DNA from: Isosphaera pallida ATCC 43644
GTDB lineage: Bacteria > Planctomycetota > Planctomycetia > Isosphaerales > Isosphaeraceae
Direction of reading: 5' to 3'
DNA: 64,000 nucleotides
Assembly: GCF_000186345.1 (NCBI RefSeq)
Contig: NC_014962.1
Span: 4,430,450-4,494,449, forward strand
Positions 19,621 to 30,078 of this stretch are shown here, in pieces. Position 1 is the stretch's first letter; every line of letters starts with the position of its first letter. The position numbers and the translations under genes are program-made. Below the pieces are notes generated by a model. It did no database searches. It was given only the letters and a program-made list of their open reading frames with translations, and was not told where the DNA came from.

Positions 19621-21099
19621 ATGGATGCACAGCCCCACCGCGACCCCCCTGAGACAAACCCCGACCCACCGTCTCCCTCGGTTGACCCCAGTGTGTCAAA
19701 CGACGACCTAACAGGTCAACTGATGTCTCGACGAGTCGCCTGGTGGAGCTTCACCATTTTGTTCGGCATGACGTTGCTGGACTACATGGACCGCAACGTG
19801 CTGTCGGCAGTGTTGCTCAACCTCACAGCCGACGTGGAATCCGGCGGCCTCGGGCTGACCAACGAGCAGGGTGGCTCGCTGGTGGCGGTCTTCCTCGTCA
19901 GCTACTCGGTCATATCTCCATTGATGAGTTGGGCCGGCGATCGCTACCGCCGTAGCCGCCTGCTATTCATCGGCGTAGCCACCTGGAGCCTGGCCACAGT
20001 CGCCTGCGGATTTGCCCAAAGTTATGAGCAACTGATTGTCGCCCGCTGCTTCCTGGGCTTCGGCGAGGCGACTTACGGATGCATCGCCCCGACCCTGCTG
20101 ATCGACTTGTTCCCCCGGACGTTCCGCTCCCGGCTGATGTCGCTTTTCTATCTGGCAATGCCGCTGGGCGGCGCGTTGGGCATCACCATCGGTGGGGCAG
20201 TCGCCTCGCGCTACGGCTGGTCGTGGGCCTTCCTGGTTGTCGGTGCGCCGGGGCTGGCGATCGCGTTCCTGGCGTTGCTGTTGCCCGACCCGCCCCGAGG
20301 AGCCGGCGACGGTCTCAGCGCCGAGAACCTGGCCCGCGCCGCCCTACGCCGCGCAGGTTGGTCTGACTACCTGGCGTTGTTCACCAACCGCAGCTATGTC
20401 AAGTCAGTGTTGGGCATGGCCTTCTACACCTTCGCCATTGGCGGCTTATTGGTCTGGATGCCCAAGTTCCTCACCGCCACGCGGGGTCTCGATCAGGGTC
20501 GGGCCACCCTGATGCTCGGCGCGATCACCTGCGTGGCGGCGATCCTAGGCATGGCTTTGGGTGGCTGGCTGTCGGACAAGCTGGCCCTGACCCGTCCCGG
20601 CGCGCTGTTCGTGGTGCCGGGGGTGGCGATGCTGCTGGCGATCCCATTCGTGATCCTCGGCCTGTTCGCCCAGAGCCTCCCGCTGATGACCCTGGGAATC
20701 TTTGCGGCGGAGGTGTTGATGTTCGTCAACACCGGCCCTTGCAACGCAGCGATCGCCAATGTGGTTATGCCTCACCTCCGCGCGGTGTCGTTCGGGGTGT
20801 CTGTCTTCTTTATTCATTTTCTGGGCGACATCTGGTCCCCCGTGCTGATGGGCCGCCTCGCCGACCATTTCGGCACCGCCGAGGCGATGGCCACCCCTAC
20901 CGGACGTTGGCTGAGCTGGATCGGAGCGACTCCCACCCTCAAATTCGGCTCAACCACCGGAGCGGCCGAAAACCTGCTGGCCGGCCTGCTCATCGTGCTG
21001 CCCGCCCTGCTCGTCTCCGGCCTGGTGCTCCTTTCCGGCGCTCGGGATTTGAAGCGGGATACCCAGAAGGTCCAAGACAGACTCCGCTCGGCCGGATAG
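19621..21099 (+). CDS. MFS transporter, Spinster-like
   Basis: A 492-residue inner-membrane transporter with about twelve hydrophobic segments. The first helix region contains LLDYMDRNVLSAVL, which resembles the D-x-x-D-R-x motif typical of Spinster-like MFS proteins. The loop after helix 2 (WAGDRYRRSRLL) fits the MFS D-R-x-x-R/K motif, and FLGFGEATYG resembles helix 4 of the same group. A hydrophilic 40-residue N-terminus and a short charged C-terminus are cytoplasmic. The start at 19621 is preferred over an ATG 17 codons upstream, which would add an unlikely hydrophobic leader. The substrate is unknown; lipid or organic acid export is known for relatives but not shown here. Confidence 0.85.
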   Translation: MDAQPHRDPPETNPDPPSPSVDPSVSNDDLTGQLMSRRVAWWSFTILFGMTLLDYMDRNVLSAVLLNLTADVESGGLGLTNEQGGSLVAVFLVSYSVISPLMSWAGDRYRRSRLLFIGVATWSLATVACGFAQSYEQLIVARCFLGFGEATYGCIAPTLLIDLFPRTFRSRLMSLFYLAMPLGGALGITIGGAVASRYGWSWAFLVVGAPGLAIAFLALLLPDPPRGAGDGLSAENLARAALRRAGWSDYLALFTNRSYVKSVLGMAFYTFAIGGLLVWMPKFLTATRGLDQGRATLMLGAITCVAAILGMALGGWLSDKLALTRPGALFVVPGVAMLLAIPFVILGLFAQSLPLMTLGIFAAEVLMFVNTGPCNAAIANVVMPHLRAVSFGVSVFFIHFLGDIWSPVLMGRLADHFGTAEAMATPTGRWLSWIGATPTLKFGSTTGAAENLLAGLLIVLPALLVSGLVLLSGARDLKRDTQKVQDRLRSAG

Positions 21100-21338
21100 A
21101 ATGCGTGGTCGATGCGACGACCACGGGACGCTCCGCCAACGCGGCGGCTTCTAGCGCAACGATCAGGTTCGGCGCGGTCCTTCCAACGTATGGCCCGACG
21201 GGTTAGATGAGCTGGGTGTGCCCCGCGCGTTTAAGTCCTCCACCGGTTTTCCCAGTTTACCTTGCGACGTCTCCACACTTCTCTAATCATCCCACACCAC
21301 GACCTTTCCATCGTGTTGTGCCTCCTTGAGGTTGAACC

Positions 21339-22340
21339 ATGAGCGTATCCCCCATCAAAGTGGCGATCACCGGCGCGGCTGGTCAAATCGGTTACGCGAT
21401 GCTGTTTCGAATCGCCTCTGGTGAAGTGTTTGGACCGAATCAACCGGTCGCCTTATCGCTGCTGGAGATTCCAGCGGCGCTGCCGTCGCTCCAAGGGACG
21501 TTGATGGAACTGGAGGACTGCGCCTTTCCTCTACTGGCCGAGGTCCACGCCTACGACGACGCAGAAGCGGCCTTCGCCGGAGCCAACTGGGTGATTCTCG
21601 TCGGCGGGATGCCCCGCAAGGACGGGATGAGTCGGGCCGATCTAATCCGAGCCAACGGGCCAATTTTCACCACCCAAGGCAAGGCACTCAACGCGGCGGC
21701 CGCGGCCGATGTGCGGGTGCTGGTGGTGGCCAATCCCTGCAACACCAACTGCCTGATTGCCAAAAGCCACGCTCCGACCATCCCAAGCGACCGTTGGTTC
21801 GCCATGACCCGTCTGGACCAAAACCGAGCCATCGCCCAACTGGCCCGCAAGGCCGGGGTCGGCGTCGGTCAAGTCAAAAAGGTGGCGGTCTGGGGCAACC
21901 ACTCCGACACCCAGTACCCCGACTATGGCCACGCCGTGATCAACGGCCAACCCGCCACCAGCGTCATCACCGACCACGATTGGTTCCTCAACGACTTCGT
22001 GCCGACCGTCGCCAAGCGGGGCGGGGCGGTCATCAAGGCCCGCGGGGCCTCCTCGGCCGCCTCGGCCGCCAACGCCGCGCTCGACACGATCAAGTCGTGC
22101 ATTACCCCTACCCCCGCCGACGACTGGTTCAGCGCGGGAGTTTTCTCCAACGGCAACCCCTACGGCATCCCCGAAGGTCTCATCTACTCAATGCCCCTAA
22201 CCACCGCCGACGGTCGAACCTGGAACGTCGTGCCCGGTTTGGAATTGGACGGCGAAGCCCGCCGACGCATTGAGGTGTCGGCTCAAGAACTGTTGTCCGA
22301 GCGCGACACCGTTCACGACCTGCTCGGCCCGGCGATCTGA
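21339..22340 (+). CDS. mdh: Malate dehydrogenase (NAD-dependent, cytosolic-type)
   Basis: Catalyses interconversion of malate and oxaloacetate in the TCA cycle. The 333-residue length matches the cytosolic-type branch. The Rossmann motif GAAGQIG is at 12-18. The substrate-binding arginines are Arg93 (MPRKDG), Arg99 and Arg163 (TRLDQNRA). The catalytic pair is Asp160 and His188 ([11 protein letters not shown]). GAGG lies 7 bases before the ATG. The gene stands alone, with about 240 bases upstream in which no convincing promoter was seen. Confidence 0.96.
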   Translation: MSVSPIKVAITGAAGQIGYAMLFRIASGEVFGPNQPVALSLLEIPAALPSLQGTLMELEDCAFPLLAEVHAYDDAEAAFAGANWVILVGGMPRKDGMSRADLIRANGPIFTTQGKALNAAAAADVRVLVVANPCNTNCLIAKSHAPTIPSDRWFAMTRLDQNRAIAQLARKAGVGVGQVKKVAVWGNHSDTQYPDYGHAVINGQPATSVITDHDWFLNDFVPTVAKRGGAVIKARGASSAASAANAALDTIKSCITPTPADDWFSAGVFSNGNPYGIPEGLIYSMPLTTADGRTWNVVPGLELDGEARRRIEVSAQELLSERDTVHDLLGPAI

Positions 22341-22494
22341 CCCCACCCCCCAAACGCCACCGGTCGATCGATTCCCCCAAACCCTCTGGCGACGCGCCGC
22401 CATGAGATCATCACCGTCAACCTTGGACCAGTTGTTTCCAAGATGGTCGGTCGCCAGCCCGTTTTTTCGATCACATCACGAAGGATTTGAATCG

Positions 22495-23508
22495 GTGACA
22501 AACATCGACTGGCAACCGCTTGAACAGTTCCTTCAGGGTGCGAACCGGTTTGTGGTCGCCTCGCATGTGCGACCCGACGGCGACGCTCTGGGCTCCAGCG
22601 TCGGCCTGGCCGAATGGCTCGACGGCCGCGGCCAAACTAGCTTGGTCGTGAGCCCCTCGCCAGTTCCACCCCGATACGATTTCCTGGCCACGCCCGGGCG
22701 AATCGGCCACTTCGGTATTGATATTACATCCGAACATCTCAACACTTATGATGCCTTAATTATTCTGGATCTTTCCAGTTGGAGTCAACTTGGGGCTTTG
22801 TCCGAGTGGGTTCACAGCTTCGCTGGTCCGCGTTTGGTGATTGATCACCACGTCAGCCAGGACGAGATGAATGCGGTCGTCCTCAAGGACACCCGGGCTG
22901 AATCGACCGGAACGCTGGTGTTGGACGCGATTCGCCGTCTTGACGGTCTGGAGGCGATTAACCCAGTTGTCGCCCGGGCCTTGGCCACCGCGATCCTGAT
23001 GGATACCGGCTGGCTCGCCCATCCCAACATGACTGCGTCGACTCTCACCGATCTGGCCGATCTCGTCAAACGCGGTGCCGACCTCGCGGAAATCCACCGC
23101 TTGCTGTTCCAGCGCGGCACTGTCGGACGGGTCCGCCTGCTGGGCGAGGCGATGGCCCGCGTCCGCCTGGAAGCCGAGGGACGACTGGCCTGGAGCGCTG
23201 TCTCCTTCGCCGACTTCGCCCGCCTGGAAGCCTTGCCCGCCGACACGGAGGATCTGATCAACCATCTGATGAGCATCGACTCGGTTCAACTCGCGTTGCT
23301 GTTCGTCGAACAACGCGATGGTTCGGTGAAATGCAGCTTTCGCAGCCGCAAGCTGAATTGCGCGAAGCTTGCCGGCGACTTCGGCGGCGGGGGTCATCGC
23401 GCCGCGGCTGGCGCGACCCTGGAGGGACCCATGGCCGTGGCGATTCAACAGGTCCGGGCGGCCGCGTTGGAGTTGCTCGACCACGCCCTGAAAGCTGACC
23501 CAACCTGA
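22495..23508 (+). CDS. DHH-family phosphoesterase (NrnA-like nanoRNase / pAp phosphatase)
   Basis: NrnA-like enzymes degrade 2-5-nt RNAs and 3'-phosphoadenosine 5'-phosphate in the cytoplasm, using two metal ions. The 337-residue product has the DHH domain with His24, Asp28 and Asp30 (SHVRPDGDALGS), Asp92 (ILDLSSWSQLG) and the DHH triad at 117-119 (VIDHH). The DHHA1 domain ends with GGGGH at 297-301. A GTG start at 22495, 9 bases after AAGGA, gives the normal family length and a usual N-terminus (NIDWQPLEQFL). An in-frame ATG at 22402 would add 31 poorly conserved-looking residues. A link to sulfotransferase chemistry through pAp recycling is possible but unproven. Confidence 0.9.
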   Translation: MTNIDWQPLEQFLQGANRFVVASHVRPDGDALGSSVGLAEWLDGRGQTSLVVSPSPVPPRYDFLATPGRIGHFGIDITSEHLNTYDALIILDLSSWSQLGALSEWVHSFAGPRLVIDHHVSQDEMNAVVLKDTRAESTGTLVLDAIRRLDGLEAINPVVARALATAILMDTGWLAHPNMTASTLTDLADLVKRGADLAEIHRLLFQRGTVGRVRLLGEAMARVRLEAEGRLAWSAVSFADFARLEALPADTEDLINHLMSIDSVQLALLFVEQRDGSVKCSFRSRKLNCAKLAGDFGGGGHRAAAGATLEGPMAVAIQQVRAAALELLDHALKADPT

Positions 23509-23657
23509 ATCAACGCTTGGGTCTCAAACGCATCCCAACTTATCCTCAACCCTGACTCGTCACCGCCAGAGATAGAGTTCGGTTTTCGGTTCTGCTCATC
23601 CGAGCGTCTTTCTCCCCGATGGATTCGATGGTTCCCACTGCAACAAGGGACGACGCC

Positions 23658-24176
23658 ATGAGTGACGCCGCTGCGCCTTCAACCTCGTCGCTGGTCTCCA
23701 CCCGCTGGGTCGCTGGGTTGGGTCTGGTCGTCTCGCTGCTTCTGGCCTTCAGCGCCGCGACAATCGGCGGTCTGGCGACCGCGCAGGGAGTTTCGGAATG
23801 GTACCCAACCTTGACCAAACCCAGCTGGACCCCACCCTCCTGGGTCTTCGGCCCAGTCTGGACCACGCTTTACACCCTGATGGGCATCTCATCCTGGCTG
23901 ATTTGGATGCGTCGCGGCGTCGCGCCGGGAGTGCCGGTCGCCCTTGGGGTGTACGGGATCCATTTAGTCGTCAACGCGCTTTGGTCGGTCTCCTTTTTCG
24001 CGTTACGCGACCCGGGCCTGGCCTTGCTCAACATCCTCGCCTTAGATGGTTTGGTGATCGCCACCATCGTCCTGTTCGCGCGGATTCGTCCTTTGGCTGC
24101 CGGGTTGCTGGTCCCCTACCTACTCTGGGCACTGTTCGCCACCGGTCTCAACCTGACCATTTGGCGGCTGAATTGA
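23658..24176 (+). CDS. tspO: TspO/MBR family tryptophan-rich sensory protein
   Basis: A 172-residue membrane protein with five hydrophobic helices. The conserved block WYPTLTKPSWTPPSWVFGPVW and the following WLIWM are diagnostic of TspO, which binds porphyrins and other hydrophobic ligands. A second conserved segment (ALWSVSFFALRDPG) is in helix 3. AAGGGA lies 7 bases before the ATG at 23658; an ATG 13 codons upstream is less well supported. In bacteria TspO has been linked to stress and tetrapyrrole control. No tetrapyrrole gene is adjacent here, so its role in this organism is open. Confidence 0.93.
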   Translation: MSDAAAPSTSSLVSTRWVAGLGLVVSLLLAFSAATIGGLATAQGVSEWYPTLTKPSWTPPSWVFGPVWTTLYTLMGISSWLIWMRRGVAPGVPVALGVYGIHLVVNALWSVSFFALRDPGLALLNILALDGLVIATIVLFARIRPLAAGLLVPYLLWALFATGLNLTIWRLN

Positions 24177-24255
24177 CCCAAACCAAGCGGAGTGGATCTA
24201 TCTCTGTCCATGCCCACGGACACCGGCCGAATTCTCCCTAGGTGGTTGCGGTCGC

Positions 24256-25236
<981 letters not shown>

Positions 25237-25530
25237 CAAAGGGGAATCCCAAGTGCAAAGAGAATGTGCGGGAAATCACGGAGACGGGAGTGGTTGGGAA
25301 ACCAATCGCGTCTTCCTAAATTGCCAGACGGTCTCAACGAAGGCAAGTCACCGCGTCATTCATGCTTCGCATTCGAACCGCGCCTTGAGTTCGGGCCGCC
25401 GATCGCTCACAATTCCATGCCATTCTACCCATGAGTAACTCAGGGAGCGATCAACGCATCCCGGGAGCGTCGATCAAACCCTTTGAACGATTTCGACCTG
25501 ATTTGCTCTCGATCTTGCACGGATTCACTC

Positions 25531-27138
25531 ATGCTCGGTCCTCGTCTTCCCTGGATCGCGGCGGGTCTGGCGTTGGTGTTGACCACCATTCGTCTAGACT
25601 TCGGCGAACCGCCCCGGTTCGATGGGACGGGCTACGCGATTCTGGCGGTCTCGCTCCTGGAGGGCCGGGGCTACCGCGAGATCAATCAACCCGGCGCACC
25701 GGTCCACGATCATTTCCCGCCTGGCTATCCCTTGGCGCTGGCTGGTCTCTGGTCGCTCACCGGCGTCTCGACCGCCTGGGCGCGGCTGGGTTCAGCGCTG
25801 GCGACCGTCGCGGCAGTCTGGCTTTGGACGCGTTGGTTGAGCCGTCGCTACCCCGGCCCGCTCGTCGGGCCCCTGGCTTTGGGAGTGGCCGCCAACTGGA
25901 CCTGGGTGGCCAACGGCGGCGCGATTCGATCGGAACCGCTGTTTCTCGCTTGGACCATGTTGGCCCTGATCCTGCACGATCGCATCGACCACGCTGCCTC
26001 GACCAAAACCATGCTGGGTTGGAGCGTGGCCTTGGGAGCCTGTCTGGGCGCCGCCACCTTGACCCGCCATGTCGGGGCCGCCACGCTTTTGGCGCTGGCG
26101 GTGTCGCCGTTGGTTCCCCTGGCTTTCCCCACGACCCGGTCCGAGACAGGCTGGTCCCTGCGTCTTCGCCTGGCGCGATCCAGCTTGATTTTGACCACCG
26201 CCGGACTCCTTCTGTTGCCCTGGATTCTCTGGTTTCTTCGCACCCGACGCGCCCCCCAAGCGGCCCGCTTGGGCGGCGGCGACCAGGGCCTCTTCGACCT
26301 TTTCTGGAATCAGGCATTGTTCTATGCGGTGCGGATCCCCGACACGCTGACGGCCCCGGTGTTGGAAGTCGCCACCGTCTTTTCAGGACGACCCTCGCTG
26401 GTAATGGCCGCGACCCTTCTGGGGGTCGCGCTCACGTCGGTGACGCTTCTCGGGATATTCGACCTCATCCGACGACCCGCCACCCGCCCAGCGGGGATGG
26501 TCTTAGTCCTGACGCTCGCGGTGTTGTTGATTTGGCCATACACCGAAGCTGGGCGGTTCCTGGTGCCGTTGGTCCCTGCGCTGGGGCTGGCCACCTGGCG
26601 AGGCAGCCTGGTCCTGGGATCGCGGATTGGGCGACGACTTCCTCTCGCCACCCATCGTCGCCGCCTCCTGCGCCGCGTCGGTCTGGCTCTGGCGGCGGTT
26701 GTGGGGCTTGCTACGCTCCCCTACACGCTTCACACCCTGATCGCCAACCGCTCCGCCGCGTTGCGAGCAACCCAGGCCCCCTTCGAAGCCGCCTGCGCCT
26801 GGCTGAAGGAGCATGTCGATCCCCGCGAGGGTCCCATTCTGGCGCGTCACGGCGGGGATGTATACTGGCGAACCGGAATTCCCTGCGTCGAGCCAGACCC
26901 GGATCACTTCGACGAGCAAGTTGACGCGCATCGAATCACTTGGATTTTGATCGAATCAAGCCAATTCGCCCGCCAGGAGACCCATCCCCTGCTCGCCTTG
27001 ATCCAGGCCGATCCCGAGCGTTTCGAGGAGGTAGAACGTTGGCCTCGGGAGGGTCGGCAAGCCGCTCCGCTGGTGCGGGTGGTTCGGATTAACTCCTCCA
27101 AGCCATCCACCATCGACGTTAAAGGACCCCCACCATGA
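25531..27138 (+). CDS. GT-C (GT39/ArnT-like) membrane glycosyltransferase
   Basis: A 535-residue polytopic membrane protein. The first periplasmic loop has the features of polyprenol-dependent mannosyl/arabinosyltransferases: an acidic DGTGYAI motif, then HDHFPPGYPLALA, similar to the PPLYP pattern of the family. About ten hydrophobic segments follow, and a ~110-residue soluble C-terminal domain begins after the last one (from about residue 420). It would move a sugar from a lipid carrier to a periplasmic acceptor. The ATG at 25531 is taken because the 16 upstream in-frame codons are not hydrophobic. The stop overlaps the next start by ATGA, an unexpected pairing with a C1 cofactor gene. Confidence 0.78.
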   Translation: MLGPRLPWIAAGLALVLTTIRLDFGEPPRFDGTGYAILAVSLLEGRGYREINQPGAPVHDHFPPGYPLALAGLWSLTGVSTAWARLGSALATVAAVWLWTRWLSRRYPGPLVGPLALGVAANWTWVANGGAIRSEPLFLAWTMLALILHDRIDHAASTKTMLGWSVALGACLGAATLTRHVGAATLLALAVSPLVPLAFPTTRSETGWSLRLRLARSSLILTTAGLLLLPWILWFLRTRRAPQAARLGGGDQGLFDLFWNQALFYAVRIPDTLTAPVLEVATVFSGRPSLVMAATLLGVALTSVTLLGIFDLIRRPATRPAGMVLVLTLAVLLIWPYTEAGRFLVPLVPALGLATWRGSLVLGSRIGRRLPLATHRRRLLRRVGLALAAVVGLATLPYTLHTLIANRSAALRATQAPFEAACAWLKEHVDPREGPILARHGGDVYWRTGIPCVEPDPDHFDEQVDAHRITWILIESSQFARQETHPLLALIQADPERFEEVERWPREGRQAAPLVRVVRINSSKPSTIDVKGPPP

Positions 27139-28274
27139 ACCCGTCCCCTCGCCGGGTTCGGATCGAGACCGGCGCTCGGCTTCATTTCGGCCTGCTGGCG
27201 CGGGGGCCGACGGCCCCTCGACATCATGGCGGGCTCGGCATGATGATCGACCAACCAGGCTTGGTTCTCACCGCCGAGACAATCGCCTCACCCCCCCCCA
27301 CCCCTACCCCACCCCACGCTCGAACCCACGCTGAGGCCGCCCCTTTTCATGTGATCGTCGAGGCCTTGGCCTCCGCGGCGTTGCCACAGCCCTCTGGGTT
27401 TGGCTCATGCGCCCCCGACGACTTGAACGTCTGGGCTGCCCGACTGGACGCCACGGCACGGCGAGTCGTCCGCACGGCGGGATTGCCCTTGGCGGGTGTG
27501 CGACTTCGGTTGGAGCGCGCGCCGATTCCCCACATTGGTCTGGGATCCGGCACGCAACTGGGATTGGCGGTCGCGTGCGCTTTGGCCACACTGAGCGGGT
27601 TGGATCCCAGCGGAATCGGGGTTGCGACGCTGGCCCGCTGGTCCGGACGGGGATTACGGTCGGGTGTGGGCGCGCATGGGTTTGAACATGGTGGCTTGAT
27701 CGTAGACGGTGGACATCCCAACCTACGCGACGGCGATCGTCCCGAAACGGACCGGTTCCCAACAATCGCTCCCCTTTTGAGTCGTCTGGTTCCATCGAAC
27801 AACTGGCGGGTGATTCTAGCGCGTCCCGAGCGGCTCGCGTCGGGCCGTCACGGCCAGGACGAAGCCGACACCTTCGCACGTCTCCCTCCCATCCCACGGT
27901 CACAAACCGACGCTTGGTGTGGTCTCGTATTGCTGGAGTTGTTGCCCGCGATCGTCGAAGGCGATCTGCCCCGCTTCGGCGCAGCGCTAAGCCGCCTTCA
28001 ACGCGAGGTGGGAGACAGCTTCGCCACCGAACAGGCCGGAGGAGCATGGGCGGGAGTCGAGTCGCACCGCCTGGCGAAGCGGCTGGAGGCTCTGGGGTTA
28101 GTGGGCGTTGGACAAAGCTCCTGGGGACCAACCCTGTACGGGTTCACTACCGCCGATTCATCGATCGCTCAGTTAGACGACTCCGCCCTGGCCGACGCCC
28201 TTGGTCTTCCGACCGGCTGGGCGATGCGGACGCGGCCCCTCAACCAAGGTGCGCGGGTGATAATCGAAGCGTGA
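27135..28274 (+). CDS. Beta-ribofuranosylaminobenzene 5'-phosphate synthase (MptG-like)
   Basis: This GHMP-fold enzyme condenses PRPP with 4-hydroxybenzoate or 4-aminobenzoate in the first committed step of methanopterin-type cofactor synthesis. Methanopterin-linked C1 enzymes are known in methanogens, methylotrophs and planctomycetes. The 379-residue product starts with IETGARLHFGLL and GGLGMMID, typical of the family. The GHMP loop PHIGLGSGTQLGLA is at about 131-145. AAAGGA lies 8 bases before the ATG. A Pro/His-rich insert (PTPTPPHARTH) is encoded by a run including nine C (27291-27299), an in-frame but slippage-prone tract. No other C1 pathway gene is in the window. Confidence 0.8.
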   Translation: MNPSPRRVRIETGARLHFGLLARGPTAPRHHGGLGMMIDQPGLVLTAETIASPPPTPTPPHARTHAEAAPFHVIVEALASAALPQPSGFGSCAPDDLNVWAARLDATARRVVRTAGLPLAGVRLRLERAPIPHIGLGSGTQLGLAVACALATLSGLDPSGIGVATLARWSGRGLRSGVGAHGFEHGGLIVDGGHPNLRDGDRPETDRFPTIAPLLSRLVPSNNWRVILARPERLASGRHGQDEADTFARLPPIPRSQTDAWCGLVLLELLPAIVEGDLPRFGAALSRLQREVGDSFATEQAGGAWAGVESHRLAKRLEALGLVGVGQSSWGPTLYGFTTADSSIAQLDDSALADALGLPTGWAMRTRPLNQGARVIIEA

Positions 28275-28346
28275 ACACGCCGGACATCGGAACAACGGGC
28301 GGGGTTGGATGGAGTGGAGCGCCCGCCATAGCGTCCCGGTTCAGGG

Positions 28347-29789
28347 TCAGCGAATCCGCGTGTCGTCCCAGGATGCGTCCGATTCAGGGCGGGCCAGACG
28401 ATCGCGCTGCCGTTGCTCCAGCTTGCGTATTAACTCGGTCTCCAACCGCCGTCCCAGGGTTTTGAGGGCGTCGGGATCGCATTCAATCCGCGGCTGATCG
28501 TAACGACCCACAATGCGCGCCGCGGGCAAAGCGTCGGGTTCCAGGCGGATCGACTTGAGCCATTCGGAGGCGGCCGGGTTCAAACGTCCTAACCGGGTCG
28601 AGCCAGGGAGAGCGACCACGAAGTCGATCGCGCCATCGAACTGGGTGACTCCGGTCATTTCGAGTGGAAGCGGTCCCAGCGTGAGTTCCAGACGATCGCT
28701 TCGGACGGCGCGACGTTCCACCTCGAAACATCCCAGCAAGGAGGCAATTCGCCCCTTTTTGGAACTGATTCCCAACTCGTCGGCGAGTTGGGCGAGGGGA
28801 CCGACCGCCTCCCATTCGATCGGGTCCAGTCGGAAGCGACCCTGGCCCCTCAAGCTGTCTAGCAATTCTCGGCGGTCGCGTCCGCGGGTCTCCAGGTAAA
28901 GTTCGCCCTGAAGCCGTCCGAAGAGCCGGGCCGACTCGATCGGATCCAATGACTTGGGCACCGAGTGAGCTTGGGGGGCAGGGCCGGAGATCGCGGGAAC
29001 CTCTCCCGACACGGTCACCACCGGCGCGACCCGACCGAGCAGTTTGATTAAAGAGGGGGTGGGATTGACCCGGCGGAGTTGGAGTTGCCCCTCTAGCGTC
29101 CAGCCTTGATCCCGCTTCGGCGCGTGAACCTGGACCGCGAAGCGGGCCTGACCATCCGCGAGGCGTCCCTGAGCTTCCTGCACCACCACCGTGGACGATG
29201 AACCCAACCAAAACGCCACGCCCTCGACCTCTTCGACCCGCACATCGAGTTGAACGTCGGGGTCACGCCACTCCACCACGCCATGACGAATCTCCAGATA
29301 CACATCGTCAAGTGGGTTGGGCGGGGTCCGACCAACCTCGAAAGACACAACCGACGAGCCGTCGACCGCGGCACGCGGCGAAGCAGACGGAGCGCGACGT
29401 TGATGCGACTGCGCCAAAGCGTCGGTGGGGTCGTAGCAACCATCGGGTCGGCGATGGAAACGCATGGTGGGGTGATTCAACGTGAGCTTGACTTGGGAAC
29501 CAAAGCCCAGTGTTGGTCGCTCGAACCGGATCGAGTCGGCCACGAACCAGGGGGTATCGGTTCGTGGCGCGGTGACGGCCGCCCCTTGAACCCAAAAGGT
29601 GCCCAATCCCCACGGAATCACACGCCCGAGTTCGACCCGATGGCCGGTCTGGTCTTCTAATTGCCGGGCAATGCGGTCACGCGCGACCGTGGCGATCCAG
29701 ACCAACGCGCCATAACCCACCCCGAAGATGAGCAGTCCAGCCACTCCGGCGCGTCCCGCCCATTTGACGACACGGTCTCGCCCGCACAT
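28347..29789 (-). CDS. AsmA-like envelope protein, single N-terminal membrane segment
   Basis: A 480-residue protein with an N-terminal membrane segment (WAGRAGVAGLLIFGVGYGALVWIA, about 10-32). A beta-rich periplasmic part follows, of the kind seen in AsmA/DUF748 proteins: VELGRVIPWGLGTFWVQGAAV near the start, repeated LEGQLQLR and GRLQGELYLETRG strands, and a near-terminal segment with GVTQFDGAIDF. Such proteins are thought to act in lipid or envelope homeostasis. The ATG at 29789 follows GGGAGG by 7 bases, better than the ATG 15 codons upstream. It converges on the beta-RFAP synthase gene with 72 bases between. The family assignment is by pattern, not by clear catalytic residues. Confidence 0.6.
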   Translation of the reverse strand: MCGRDRVVKWAGRAGVAGLLIFGVGYGALVWIATVARDRIARQLEDQTGHRVELGRVIPWGLGTFWVQGAAVTAPRTDTPWFVADSIRFERPTLGFGSQVKLTLNHPTMRFHRRPDGCYDPTDALAQSHQRRAPSASPRAAVDGSSVVSFEVGRTPPNPLDDVYLEIRHGVVEWRDPDVQLDVRVEEVEGVAFWLGSSSTVVVQEAQGRLADGQARFAVQVHAPKRDQGWTLEGQLQLRRVNPTPSLIKLLGRVAPVVTVSGEVPAISGPAPQAHSVPKSLDPIESARLFGRLQGELYLETRGRDRRELLDSLRGQGRFRLDPIEWEAVGPLAQLADELGISSKKGRIASLLGCFEVERRAVRSDRLELTLGPLPLEMTGVTQFDGAIDFVVALPGSTRLGRLNPAASEWLKSIRLEPDALPAARIVGRYDQPRIECDPDALKTLGRRLETELIRKLEQRQRDRLARPESDASWDDTRIR

Positions 29790-29942
29790 GACGTCGCCTC
29801 CCGGCTTTGAGTTGTCGCGGCGTGGCGATCCCAAACAATCAAACGATCTCGATCACGGCGTGACGGGTGCCCCCCAACTTACCCGCTCACCGCGTTCGCT
29901 TCGACGGCTGGATTCCGCCACGCGACGACGCCGATCCCTCAG

Positions 29943-29971
29943 CGGGGGGACGGTATCCGATTGTCCCCCCG
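29943..29971 (-). terminator. GC-rich hairpin downstream of the deformylase operon
   Basis: A 9-bp perfect stem (CGGGGGGAC with GTCCCCCCG, 11-base loop) lies about 108 bases beyond the end of the gene at 30079, on its downstream side. No T tract follows on either strand, so a terminator role is inferred from position. The rest of the 29790-30078 spacer holds no gene that I can support. Confidence 0.45.
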
Positions 29972-30078
29972 ACGGCAAGTCGAAATCCGGCTTCCCGAAC
30001 CGACGAGCGCGTTCCCAAAGCGGCCTCGCGGTGCTTTGGAACGATTTCCCCCAACCTCTCGGGACGGTGAAGTTGGAG

